Below the pieces are notes generated by a model, which saw nothing but the letters and a program-made list of their open reading frames with translations, was not told where the DNA came from and ran no database searches. From positions 303,534 through 367,533 of the forward strand of contig NZ_BMTD01000008.1 in assembly GCF_014649495.1 (NCBI RefSeq): DNA of 64,000 nt, read 5' to 3'. This DNA is from Streptomyces filipinensis. Lineage in GTDB: Bacteria > Actinomycetota > Actinomycetes > Streptomycetales > Streptomycetaceae. Both the position numbers and the translations under genes were made by a program. This document shows positions 44,001 through 54,000 of this stretch, in pieces; the stretch's first letter is position 1; each line of letters opens with the position of its first letter.

Positions 44001-44027
44001 GGCCGATCACCCGATCGGGTGGCCGCG
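44001..44027 (+). terminator. Hairpin with T-run after the ROK gene
   Basis: The perfect 14-bp palindrome CACCCGATCGGGTG (44008-44021), extended by GGCC on both sides, is followed by GCGTTTT. It resembles a factor-independent terminator about 75 bp past the ROK stop codon. Confidence 0.6.
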
Positions 44028-44211
44028 TTTTCCACAAGTGGGGGCTTCTCCACGGAACCGGCGCGCACTCTTCTGCCCAACCGACCTGCGCCGTACCGTG
44101 ATTCACGTGAGGCGCGGGCCGACGGACCGTCAAGGCCCGCATGGCGCGCACGGTTGACGGACTTTCACACACGTCGGGTGGCAGTGGGCTGACAGGCATC
44201 GGGGGACACAC

Positions 44212-45696
44212 ATGCACGAGGAGACGACCGGGGCGCTGCGGCGCGACGCCGTCGGACTGCGCGAGGTGCTGTTCCAGAGCGTGACGGCGATGGCGCCTGC
44301 CGCAGCGGTGGCCGCGTCGATTCCGGCCGGCGCCGCCTTCGCGGGCGGCAGCCTGCCGCTGGCGGTGCTGGTCGCCCTGGTGGCCTGTCTGTTCACCGCG
44401 TCCTGTGTGGCCGAGCTGGCCCGGGAGCTGCCCGCGGCGGGCTCGGTGGCCACGTATACGGCGCGGGGGCTGCACCCGTCCGCCGGCTTTCTCGTCGGCT
44501 GGGGTTACGTCTTCGTGGAGATGCTGGTCCCCCCGCTGCTCCTCCTGCAGCTGGGCTTCACGGCGGCGGGCACACTGCACGAGGAGTGGTCCTGGTATCC
44601 GGCGGACCTGTGGTGGCCGTGGTCCCTGGCGGGGGCCGGTGTGATCGCCGCCGCCGGCTACCTGGGCGTCCGCGCCTCGGCCCGCTTCGGCACCGTCCTC
44701 GGCGTCTTCGAGATCCTCGTCTTCCTGGTGTTCGCTGTCCTGCTCATCGGCGAGGCTGGCAGCGGCAACACCCTGTCGGTGTTCGGCACCGCGCACACCG
44801 CCGAGGGTTACTCCGGGATAAGCGGCGTTTTCGCCGGGTCCGTGTACACGGTGCTGGCGTTCGCCGGGTTCGAGGCGGCGGCGCCGCTCGCCGAGGAGAC
44901 CGTCGACCCGCGGCGGACGATGCGCCGCGCGGTCCTCGGAGCGGCCCTGGGCATCGGCCTGTTCTACGTGATCACGACCTATGCGATGACCGTCTACTTC
45001 GGCCCGGACGGCTTCGCGAGGTTCGGTGCCTCGGGCGAGTCGTCGTGGGACGGCGTCGCCCGGGCCTCCTTCGGCCTCTTCTGGGTGCTGGTGTTCCTGG
45101 CGGTGATCAACTCCACGATCGCCAATGCCAACGCGTGTGCCAACGTCTCGACCCGTACGGCCTTCGCCCTGGCCAGGATCCGGGTCCTGCCCCGCATGCT
45201 CGCCACACTGCACCCCCGGCACCGCTCACCCGTGGCCGGTATCGCACTGCAGACCGTCGTGGCGGTCGGGGTGGTGCTGGGGCTCGGTCTCGGATACGAC
45301 CCCGTGACCGCGTTCCTGCTGCTGGCAACGGTGATCGTCACGGTCGTCGTCGGTGTCTACATCGTCGTGAACCTCGCCTGCGCCGGTTACTTCCTGCGCG
45401 CCGGCCGGACAGCCCTGAAGCCGGTACGGCACCTGCTGTTCCCGGTGCTCGGCAGCGCCGCCTTCATACCAGCCCTGCTGACGGCCGCCGGCCTCCCGGT
45501 CTTCGACTTCGTGACCCGGCTGACCGCCCCGGTGTCCTACGCGGGCCCGGTCGTCGGGGTCTGGATGACAGCCGGCGTGGTGGTGCTGCTCCTGCTGATA
45601 CGGCGTCACCCCGAGCGCGTAGCGGAGACAGCACGGGTGCACCTCGACGCGTCCGACCCGGTCGGCCACCGCCAGGACGGCACCGTACCCGGCTGA
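44212..45696 (+). CDS. APC-family amino acid/amine permease
   Basis: A 494-residue membrane protein with about 12 helices. The first helix pair has FQSVTAMAPAAAVAASIP (unwound substrate-binding helix), ELARELPAAGSVATYTARGLHPSAGFLVGWGYVF is the family signature, and EAAAPLAEETVDPRRTMRRAVLGA follows. It takes up amino acids or amines. The acetamidase/formamidase-type gene starts 79 bp downstream, suggesting uptake and breakdown of a nitrogenous compound, though the substrate is not evident. GGGGGA precedes the ATG. Confidence 0.9.
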   Translation: MHEETTGALRRDAVGLREVLFQSVTAMAPAAAVAASIPAGAAFAGGSLPLAVLVALVACLFTASCVAELARELPAAGSVATYTARGLHPSAGFLVGWGYVFVEMLVPPLLLLQLGFTAAGTLHEEWSWYPADLWWPWSLAGAGVIAAAGYLGVRASARFGTVLGVFEILVFLVFAVLLIGEAGSGNTLSVFGTAHTAEGYSGISGVFAGSVYTVLAFAGFEAAAPLAEETVDPRRTMRRAVLGAALGIGLFYVITTYAMTVYFGPDGFARFGASGESSWDGVARASFGLFWVLVFLAVINSTIANANACANVSTRTAFALARIRVLPRMLATLHPRHRSPVAGIALQTVVAVGVVLGLGLGYDPVTAFLLLATVIVTVVVGVYIVVNLACAGYFLRAGRTALKPVRHLLFPVLGSAAFIPALLTAAGLPVFDFVTRLTAPVSYAGPVVGVWMTAGVVVLLLLIRRHPERVAETARVHLDASDPVGHRQDGTVPG

Positions 45697-45775
45697 CCGG
45701 CCCGTCACGCGCCGCACCGCCGCACCCGTGCAGACCCCGTCCCACGACCGCCCCGTCAGAAGGGACCACTCCACC

Positions 45776-46789
45776 ATGACCGAGCCCAGGATCCTCACCG
45801 TGCGCCCGCGACCGGGCGAGTACGCCTGGACGTTCGGCGGCGCGCCGCCCGTGGCGCGGATCGCGCCCGGCACGGTTCTCGACCTGTACACGGAGGACTG
45901 CTTCGCCGGGCGGGTGCGCTCCGAGAAGGACCTCGTCTCCGAGGTCTGCGAGTTCCCGTTCCTCAATCCGCAGACCGGCCCCTTCCACATCGAGGGCGCC
46001 GAGCCCGGTGACACCGTGGCCGTGCACTTCGTGTCGATCGAACCGGCCCGGGACTGGGCGGCGTCGACGACGGTCCCGCTCTTCGGCGCGCTCACCTCGA
46101 CCCACACCACGGCCACGCTGCAGCCCCCGCTGCCGGAGCGCGTCTGGATCTGGCAGCTGGACCGCACACGGCGCACCGCCCTGTTCCAGGCGCGGGACAG
46201 CGACATCGAGGTCGAGCTGCCCCTGGACCCCATGCACGGCACGGTGGGCGTGGCGCCGGCCGGTCTGGAGGTGCGCTCCGCCCTCGTCCCGGACGCCCAC
46301 GGCGGGAACATGGACACCCCCGAGATGCGGGCCGGCGTCACCTGCTACCTGGGCGTCAACGTCGAGGGTGCCCTGCTCAGCCTGGGCGACGGGCACGCCC
46401 GCCAAGGCGAGGGCGAGACCTGCGGCGTGGCCGTGGAGTGCGCGATGAACAGCGTGGTCGTCGTGGACCTCCTCAAGGACGTCGCCACCCCGTGGCCCCG
46501 GCTGGAGTCGGACACCCACATCATCTCGACCGGCTCGGCACGCCCGCTGGAGGACGCGTTCCGGATATCGCAGCTGGACCTGGTCCGGTGGCTGGTGCGC
46601 GACTACGGGTTCAGTGAGCCGGACGCGTACCAGTTCGCAACCCAGGCGGTCGAATCACCGTTGGCCAACGTGTGCGACACGAACTACACGTGCGTGGCCA
46701 AGATCCGCAAGGAGTGGCTGCCGGCCCGCGAGACGTACCGCGGCATGCACGCGCGGCTGCGGGAGACCGCACGGGCACTGCGCAGCTGA
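45776..46789 (+). CDS. Acetamidase/formamidase family protein
   Basis: A 337-residue protein of the FmdA/AmdA family: FHIEGAEPGDTVAVHFVSIEPARDWA, PLDPMHGTVGVAP, HGGNMDTPEMRAGVTCYLGVNVEGALLSLGDGHARQGEGE and VECAMNSVVVVDLLKD. It hydrolyses short amides to acid plus ammonia. AGAAGGG lies 9 nt before the ATG at 45776. Adjacent permease and downstream genes on the same strand suggest a nitrogen or carbon scavenging unit. Confidence 0.9.
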   Translation: MTEPRILTVRPRPGEYAWTFGGAPPVARIAPGTVLDLYTEDCFAGRVRSEKDLVSEVCEFPFLNPQTGPFHIEGAEPGDTVAVHFVSIEPARDWAASTTVPLFGALTSTHTTATLQPPLPERVWIWQLDRTRRTALFQARDSDIEVELPLDPMHGTVGVAPAGLEVRSALVPDAHGGNMDTPEMRAGVTCYLGVNVEGALLSLGDGHARQGEGETCGVAVECAMNSVVVVDLLKDVATPWPRLESDTHIISTGSARPLEDAFRISQLDLVRWLVRDYGFSEPDAYQFATQAVESPLANVCDTNYTCVAKIRKEWLPARETYRGMHARLRETARALRS

Positions 46790-46892
46790 CGCCGACGACG
46801 CCCCCGTAGGCCGCTCCTCTCCCCCACCCCTGGGCACCCCGACGCCCTTACGACTCCTGACGTCCCCCCACACCCCCTGAAAGGCACCGCCG

Positions 46893-47543
46893 ATGGACAT
46901 GGATCCGGCCGGCCCCACCCGGTCAGAAGACCAGGCACCAGCAGCGAGACAGGCACAGCCGCGCCTGAGCAGACGGCGGCTGCTGAAGGGCGCCGCGCTC
47001 GCCGCCGTCCCCTACGCACTGCTGCCCGACCCACGCGCCGGTGCGCAGTCCGCGGACGTCGACTACCCGCCCGCCGAATGGCGCCCGGCGAGCACCTCCA
47101 ACTACACCGCGTCCGACCGCCCCGGCGACTATGCCATCGACCGCGTGATCATCCATGTCACGCAGGAGACGTACGCCAACACGCTGACGATCTTCGGCAA
47201 CCCGCAGAAGAAGGTGTCCGCGCACTATCTGGTCCGCTCGGCGGACGGGCACGTCGCGCAGTGCGTGCACGAGAGGGACATCGCCTGGCACGCGGGCGAC
47301 TGGGACTACAACACCCGCAGCATCGGCATCGAACACGAAGGGTGGGTGGACCAGCCGGCCTACTTCACCAACGCCCTCTACGAGCAGTCGGCGAAGCTCA
47401 CGGCGGCGATCTGCACCAAGTACGGCATCCCGAAGGACAGGGAGCACATCATCGGCCACTACCAGGTGCCGGGCACCGACCACACCGACCCTGGCCTCTA
47501 CTGGGACTGGGTCCGCTACGTGAGACTGGTCAACTTCGCCTAG
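46893..47543 (+). CDS. Tat-exported N-acetylmuramoyl-L-alanine amidase
   Basis: A 216-residue protein. A long n-region is followed by a twin-arginine motif SRRRLLKG, hydrophobic core and likely cleavage after AGAQS. The rest is an Amidase_2 domain: RVIIHVTQETY (zinc His), SAHYLVRSADGHV, IAWHAGDWDYNTRSIGIEHEGW and IIGHYQVPGTDHTDPG with the second His and catalytic residues. It cleaves the amide between muramic acid and stem peptide. It is related to, but much shorter than, the amidase at 12865. GAAAGG precedes the ATG weakly; a second ATG two codons later is possible. Confidence 0.88.
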   Translation: MDMDPAGPTRSEDQAPAARQAQPRLSRRRLLKGAALAAVPYALLPDPRAGAQSADVDYPPAEWRPASTSNYTASDRPGDYAIDRVIIHVTQETYANTLTIFGNPQKKVSAHYLVRSADGHVAQCVHERDIAWHAGDWDYNTRSIGIEHEGWVDQPAYFTNALYEQSAKLTAAICTKYGIPKDREHIIGHYQVPGTDHTDPGLYWDWVRYVRLVNFA

Positions 47544-47612
47544 GCGGAAGACGATGGGCGCAGCACCGACAACGGGACCGACATCACCGTTTCACCGTCC
47601 GGGGAGGCCGAG

Positions 47613-48920
47613 TTGACCGAGCCGTGGGTGGCCCTGGAGCCGGGGGCCGACCCCGCCGAGCGGGTCCGTGTCCTGCGCCGGGCGCACGAGACGTTCACGA
47701 CGGTGGGCACGGTGCCACGCCCGGTGCGCTCGGTCGTGGCGGAGTCGTGGCGGCGCAGCGCACGGGCCGGTGTCGCGCCGGACGGCGCCGCCGGCGTGGA
47801 GCTGACCGACGCCGACCTCGGCGCGTATCGGGCGGAGCACCCGCTGGCCCGGGTGATGCCGCTGTTCCGGGAGCTGATGGGCACGTTCGCCGCCGACGGG
47901 GAGCATCTGCTCGCGGTGTGCGACGCGCAGAGCAGGCTGCTGTGGGTGGAGGGGCACCGGGCGACCCGGCGCCGGGCGGACGGGATGAACTTCGTACCCG
48001 GGGCGCGCTGGTCGGAGAGCGCCGTCGGCACCAACGCACCGGGGACGGCGGTCGCCGTGGACCGGCCGGTGCAGGTGTTCGCCGCGGAGCACTTCATACG
48101 GCGGGTCCAGCCGTGGACCTGTGCGGCGGCTCCGGTGCACGATCCGCGCACGGGCCGGGTCCTGGGCGCCGTGGACATCACCGGCGGGGACGGGCTGGCC
48201 CATCCGCACAGCCTGGGTTTCGTGCAGGCGGTGGCCCGGGCCGCGGAGGCGCAGCTCGCCCTGCTCGCACCGCCGCCCAGCGCCGCGGACGGGCCGCTGC
48301 TCGGCGCGCTGGGCCGGGACGAGGCCGAGCTCGTCCTGGACGGCCGGCGGACGCGGCTCAGCCGCCGGCACAGCGAGATCCTCGTCCTGCTCGCCCGGCA
48401 CCCCGAGGGGCTGTCCGGTGACGAGCTGCTGTGCGCGCTGTACGCGCAGGAGTCGGTGACCCCGGTGACCCTGCGTGCCGAACTCGCCCGGCTGCGCCGG
48501 CTGTTGGGGCCCGGCCTGCTCGCCTCGCGGCCGTACCGGCTCACGGCCGCGGTCGAGTCGGACGTCACCGCGGTGGAGCGGCGGCTGGAGTCGGGGGCGG
48601 TCAGGGCGGCGGCCGAGGCGTACGCCGGTCCGCTGCTGCCCGGTTCGCAGGCCCCGGCGATCGTACGGCTGCGGGACCGTCTCGCCGACGGGCTGCGGAC
48701 GGCACTGATCGCACACCGCGACCCGGACCTGCTGGCGGACTGGGCGCACGCGCCCTGGGGTGAGGACGACCTCCAGGTGTGGCGGGCGCTCGCCGCGGTG
48801 CGGCCCACGGCCCCGGTACGGTCGCGGCTCGCCGCGCTGGAGGCCGAGCTGACGGCACCGGCCGGCCGGGCACCGGGACGGACCCGTGGCGCAACCTACT
48901 TGCAACGTCCGCCCGCCTAG
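47613..48920 (+). CDS. GAF-domain regulator of the downstream aldehyde dehydrogenase
   Basis: A 435-residue protein starting at TTG, with GGGGAGG 5 nt upstream. Residues about 35-50 contain VVAESWRRS, then a GAF-type sensor domain (about 65-225) with WSESAVGTNAPGTAVAVDRPVQVFAAEHF, as in AcoR-like activators of acetoin or aldehyde metabolism. The central sigma-54 ATPase domain of true AcoR is missing; instead residues about 245-330 look like a winged-helix DNA-binding domain (RTRLSRRHSEILVLLARHPEGLSGDELLCALYAQESVTPVTLRAELARLRRLLG). It ends 56 bp before the aldehyde dehydrogenase gene and probably controls it. Confidence 0.82.
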   Translation: MTEPWVALEPGADPAERVRVLRRAHETFTTVGTVPRPVRSVVAESWRRSARAGVAPDGAAGVELTDADLGAYRAEHPLARVMPLFRELMGTFAADGEHLLAVCDAQSRLLWVEGHRATRRRADGMNFVPGARWSESAVGTNAPGTAVAVDRPVQVFAAEHFIRRVQPWTCAAAPVHDPRTGRVLGAVDITGGDGLAHPHSLGFVQAVARAAEAQLALLAPPPSAADGPLLGALGRDEAELVLDGRRTRLSRRHSEILVLLARHPEGLSGDELLCALYAQESVTPVTLRAELARLRRLLGPGLLASRPYRLTAAVESDVTAVERRLESGAVRAAAEAYAGPLLPGSQAPAIVRLRDRLADGLRTALIAHRDPDLLADWAHAPWGEDDLQVWRALAAVRPTAPVRSRLAALEAELTAPAGRAPGRTRGATYLQRPPA

Positions 48921-48976
48921 CCTCGCGCCGAGAGCTGCCCAACGGCGGGCAGCACTGCACCGGGAGGCAGACCAGC

Positions 48977-50500
<1,524 letters not shown>

Positions 50501-50534
50501 AGGCCCCCAGGGCCCGGCCATCGGCAAGCACTTT

Positions 50535-50573
50535 CAGGCCAACGGCCTGGAGAACAAGGCCGAACGGGGCCTT
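50535..50573 (+). terminator. Two adjacent hairpins after the aldehyde dehydrogenase gene
   Basis: CAGGCC-AAC-GGCCTG (50535-50549) and AAGGCC-N6-GGCCTT (50556-50573) are perfect short stems, 34 nt past the stop codon. They probably end the transcript before the EACC1/caspase unit. Confidence 0.5.
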
Positions 50574-50592
50574 CGGTGTCAGTGCCGGGCGC

Positions 50593-50598
50593 TAGTGT
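50593..50598 (+). promoter_or_regulatory. Candidate -10 box of the EACC1/caspase-helicase unit
   Basis: TAGTGT fits TANNNT and lies just past the twin hairpins, 50 nt before the EACC1-like start codon. No good -35 box is seen, so this is tentative. Confidence 0.3.
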
Positions 50599-50648
50599 CG
50601 TTCGCCCGGCAAGGAGCCGGTGAGCCAAGGGGGAGCACGACCAGCGCC

Positions 50649-51032
50649 ATGCACGACAACCACACCGGATACCGCATCTCCGTCGTCGACGAGGACCCGC
50701 TGCGCGCCCGCAAGGAAGCACGCGAACTGCTCGCCGCGGTCGCCGCGGCGGACTCCACGGCCAGGCTGGACCTTCCCGAGCCCGGTGGGCCGGCAGGGGC
50801 CGGCGACAAGGGCGGCCCGTCGGCCGAGACCGTCGGACTGCTGCTGAGCGCCGGCTCGTTCGTCGCCGCCCTGGTGCAGGTGTGGCTGGCGCGGATCCCT
50901 CAGCGGACCATCGTCGTCAAACGGCCCGACGGGACGACCCTGCACATCACCGGCAAGGAGGCCCGCGAGGACGACACGCTGATCGAGCGGTTCCTCGCGG
51001 AGGACGGCGACGACGGCGCGGCGGCGGGCTGA
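50649..51032 (+). CDS. EACC1-like small protein (effector-associated constant component)
   Basis: A 127-residue protein. An N-terminal part (YRISVVDEDPLRARKEARELLAAVAAAD) is followed by a Gly-rich linker, a hydrophobic helix (SAETVGLLLSAGSFVAALVQVWLA), and a beta-rich end RTIVVKRPDGTTLHITGKEAREDDTLIERFL. This order matches the EACC1 family, which occurs in actinomycetes beside caspase-like proteases and NTPases of predicted conflict systems. It may anchor or assemble the effector. A GGGGGAG lies 13 nt upstream, a long spacing; a GTG at 50595 could add 18 residues. The caspase-helicase gene starts 6 bp after its stop. Confidence 0.78.
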   Translation: MHDNHTGYRISVVDEDPLRARKEARELLAAVAAADSTARLDLPEPGGPAGAGDKGGPSAETVGLLLSAGSFVAALVQVWLARIPQRTIVVKRPDGTTLHITGKEAREDDTLIERFLAEDGDDGAAAG

Positions 51033-51038
51033 GCGGCG

Positions 51039-54000
51039 ATGACCGACAACGACCGCCACGCCTTACTCGTCGGCGTCTCCACGTACGACAGCGAGACGTA
51101 CGCCGACCTCCCGGCCGTGCGTGCCGACCTGCACTACATGCGGGCGGTGCTGGAGAGCACCGAGATCGGCATGTACAACGAGTGCGCGCTGGCCGCCGAG
51201 CCGACGCGCGCGGAGATGCTGCACGCCGTCGAGACGTTCCTGGAGGCCCGGCAGCCCAGTGAAACCGCGCTGCTCTACTTCAGCGGGCACGGTGAGTACT
51301 GCGAGCAGGACGGCCAGCTGTACTTCCTGACCCGGGACACCAACCCCGCCGACCTGCCGGGCACGGCCGTACCGGCGGAGTTCCTGGAGCGGATGCTCCA
51401 GTCCTGCCGGGCCGCCTCCAAACTGGTCCTGCTGGACTGCTGCTCCAGCGGTTCCGTCGTCCAGGGCTGGACCGCCAAGGGGCCGGCGGAAGAACCGGTC
51501 CGGCCCACGCCGAGCACCCTGCTCCGGCCGACCGGCGTGTACTTCATCACCGCGTCCGACGCCCTCCAGGCAGCCTCCGCGATGGCGCCGCCCGGGTCGG
51601 GCCTCGGTACCTCCCGGTTCACCGGGGAGATCGTCGAGGGGCTGCGCAACGGCCGGATCAAGGAGGGCGGTTGGATCACCCCGGACGACCTCTTCGACTA
51701 TCTGACGGCCCAGATGACCCGCGACGGCGTACCGGAGGAACAGCGGCCCACCAAGTCCACGATCAGGGCCACCCGGAGCCTTCCCTTCGCCCGGTCGGTG
51801 GCACGACCGGTGCGCCTTCCCGCGCTGCCCCACGACGCCACCGGGGCCGCCCGGCGCTCCCCCGCGCTGTTGAAGGCCCGGGAGCTGGCCGAGGCGGACG
51901 AACGGGACGGCGTCGACCGGCAGCGGCTGCTGCGGTACTACGCGGACTGCCTCACCGCACAGGCGGCGGCCGGAATGCGGCCCGAGCGGGACGGCGGACG
52001 TGACACGAAGTACTTCCTGCTGGCCCAGGGCGAGGAGACGATCCAGTCGGGCCGCGGACCGCACATCGTCGCGCCCGGATCGCTGCCCCGCCCACGGGAC
52101 GGGCGGTCCGCCTCGGACACCGCGGCGGGGACGCGACAGGAGTACTGGTACGGCTATCCGGCGATCACGCTGCCCGCGCGGGACGGCGGCCGGGGGCGGC
52201 GCGCGACGGTGGAGCTGGCGCCGCTGCTCATCCAGCAGATGGAGCTGGCTCCGGACGAGGACGGCCGGGACGTGCTGCGGCCCAGCGGCGTACCGTCCCT
52301 GCACAGCGGTGTCGTCTCAGAGCTCCTGGACGCGGGCGACGCCGCCGACCTGGTCGCCCGCTGGCAGCCGGCCTGGCAGGAGGGCAACGACGCCCAGATG
52401 CTGCGCGCCATAAGGGATCTGCTGGACGAGTTGGGGCTGCCGGAACTGGAACCGCTGGACCCGTCCGCGCTCAGCGAGCGCACGGTCATGCAGGCGCTGC
52501 GGCCCGGCGCGCACAACGCGGCCGTGCTGCTGGTGCCGTCCGGCGCGGAGGCCATGGCCACCCAGGCGCTGGTGGACAACCTGCTCCAGATCTCCACGCG
52601 GACCGCGCAGATCGCGGGCACCGCCCTGGACGCGCTGCTGAGCGGTGAGACCCGGCAGGCGCCGGCCGCGACCGCCACCGCGGCGGACCCGGTGACGCCC
52701 ATCGTTCCGGGGCCGTGCAACGAGAGCCAGGAACGGGTGATCTCCTCGGCGATGACACAGCCGCTGACGGTGGCGACCGGGCCGCCCGGCACGGGCAAGA
52801 GCGAGGTCGTCACCGCGGTCGTCACCACCTGCGTCGCCGCGGGGCAGTCGGTGCTGGTCGCCTCCACGAACAACGAGGCCGTGGACGTCGTCGCCCAGCG
52901 CTGCGACGACATCGCGCCCGGCCTGCTGATGCGGACGGGCAACGCGCAGGCGTTGGAGCGGGAGGCGGCCAAACTGGAACGGCTTCTCGCCGCACCGGTC
53001 GAGGCACCGCGTCGCGGATCGGCCACCGTGGGCGGGGAGCTGCGCAACACCCGGGGGCTGGCCGACCGGCTGGGGGCGGAGGCGGCACACCGCGTCGGTG
53101 AGGAAGAACGGCTGCTGCAACTGCTCCGCGACCGTGAGGAGCGGGCCGCGGCCCTGGAGCTTCCCCTGCCCCTGCTCGAAGAGGCCTGGGCGGGGGACGC
53201 CGAGGGCGTTGCACCGCTGGGCCGGTGGGTGGAGAGGGCCCGGAAGACGGCCGCGGGCCGCCGGTGGCAGCTGGGCGCATGGAGGCGTGGGCGCGCGCTC
53301 GCCGCGCTGGTCTCGGCGGGGGCGGAGCACTCCGAGGGGACCGGGCCGACGTGGCCGGAGTGGGCGGCGGGCCGACCGGTGACGTCCGAGCTGCTGCAGT
53401 CCCTGGCCGGGATCGTCTCCGTGGAGCGAGAGCTGCGCGAGCTCGTCCGCAGGCACCGGGAATGGGACGAGGAAGGCCTCCAAGGGCGCCGGCTGGCAAC
53501 GGCGGGCGCACTGTCCGGCCTGGCCGCGGAACTGTCCCGCGCGCTGTCCGCCGAGACCCTCGCCCGTGCCGCCGGACTCATGAACCAGCGGCTCCAGGCG
53601 CTCCGCCGCCGCTCCGGCTACCAGCGCAGCCAGAAGAACCTGATGACGCACATCAAGGGCTGGGCCGTCAGCACCCACTCGGTGCGGCAGCTGGAACTCA
53701 CCCCGAAGCTGTTCGATCTCGTGGTCATCGACGAGGCCAGCCAGTGCTCCATACCGTCCGTGCTGCCCCTGCTGTTCCGGGCCCGCCGGGCACTGATCAT
53801 CGGTGATCCCATGCAGCTCGGGCACATCCCCGGCGTGTCACCGCAGCAGGAGCGGCAGGCACGGGTACGGGCCGGGCTGAGCGCCGCGCAGCTGGAGCAC
53901 CACCGCCTCACCTACCACGTGCACTCCTCGTACCACGCGGCCGAACAGCACGGCGACAGCACGCTGCTCCTCGACGAGCACTACCGCTGCCATCCGCGGA

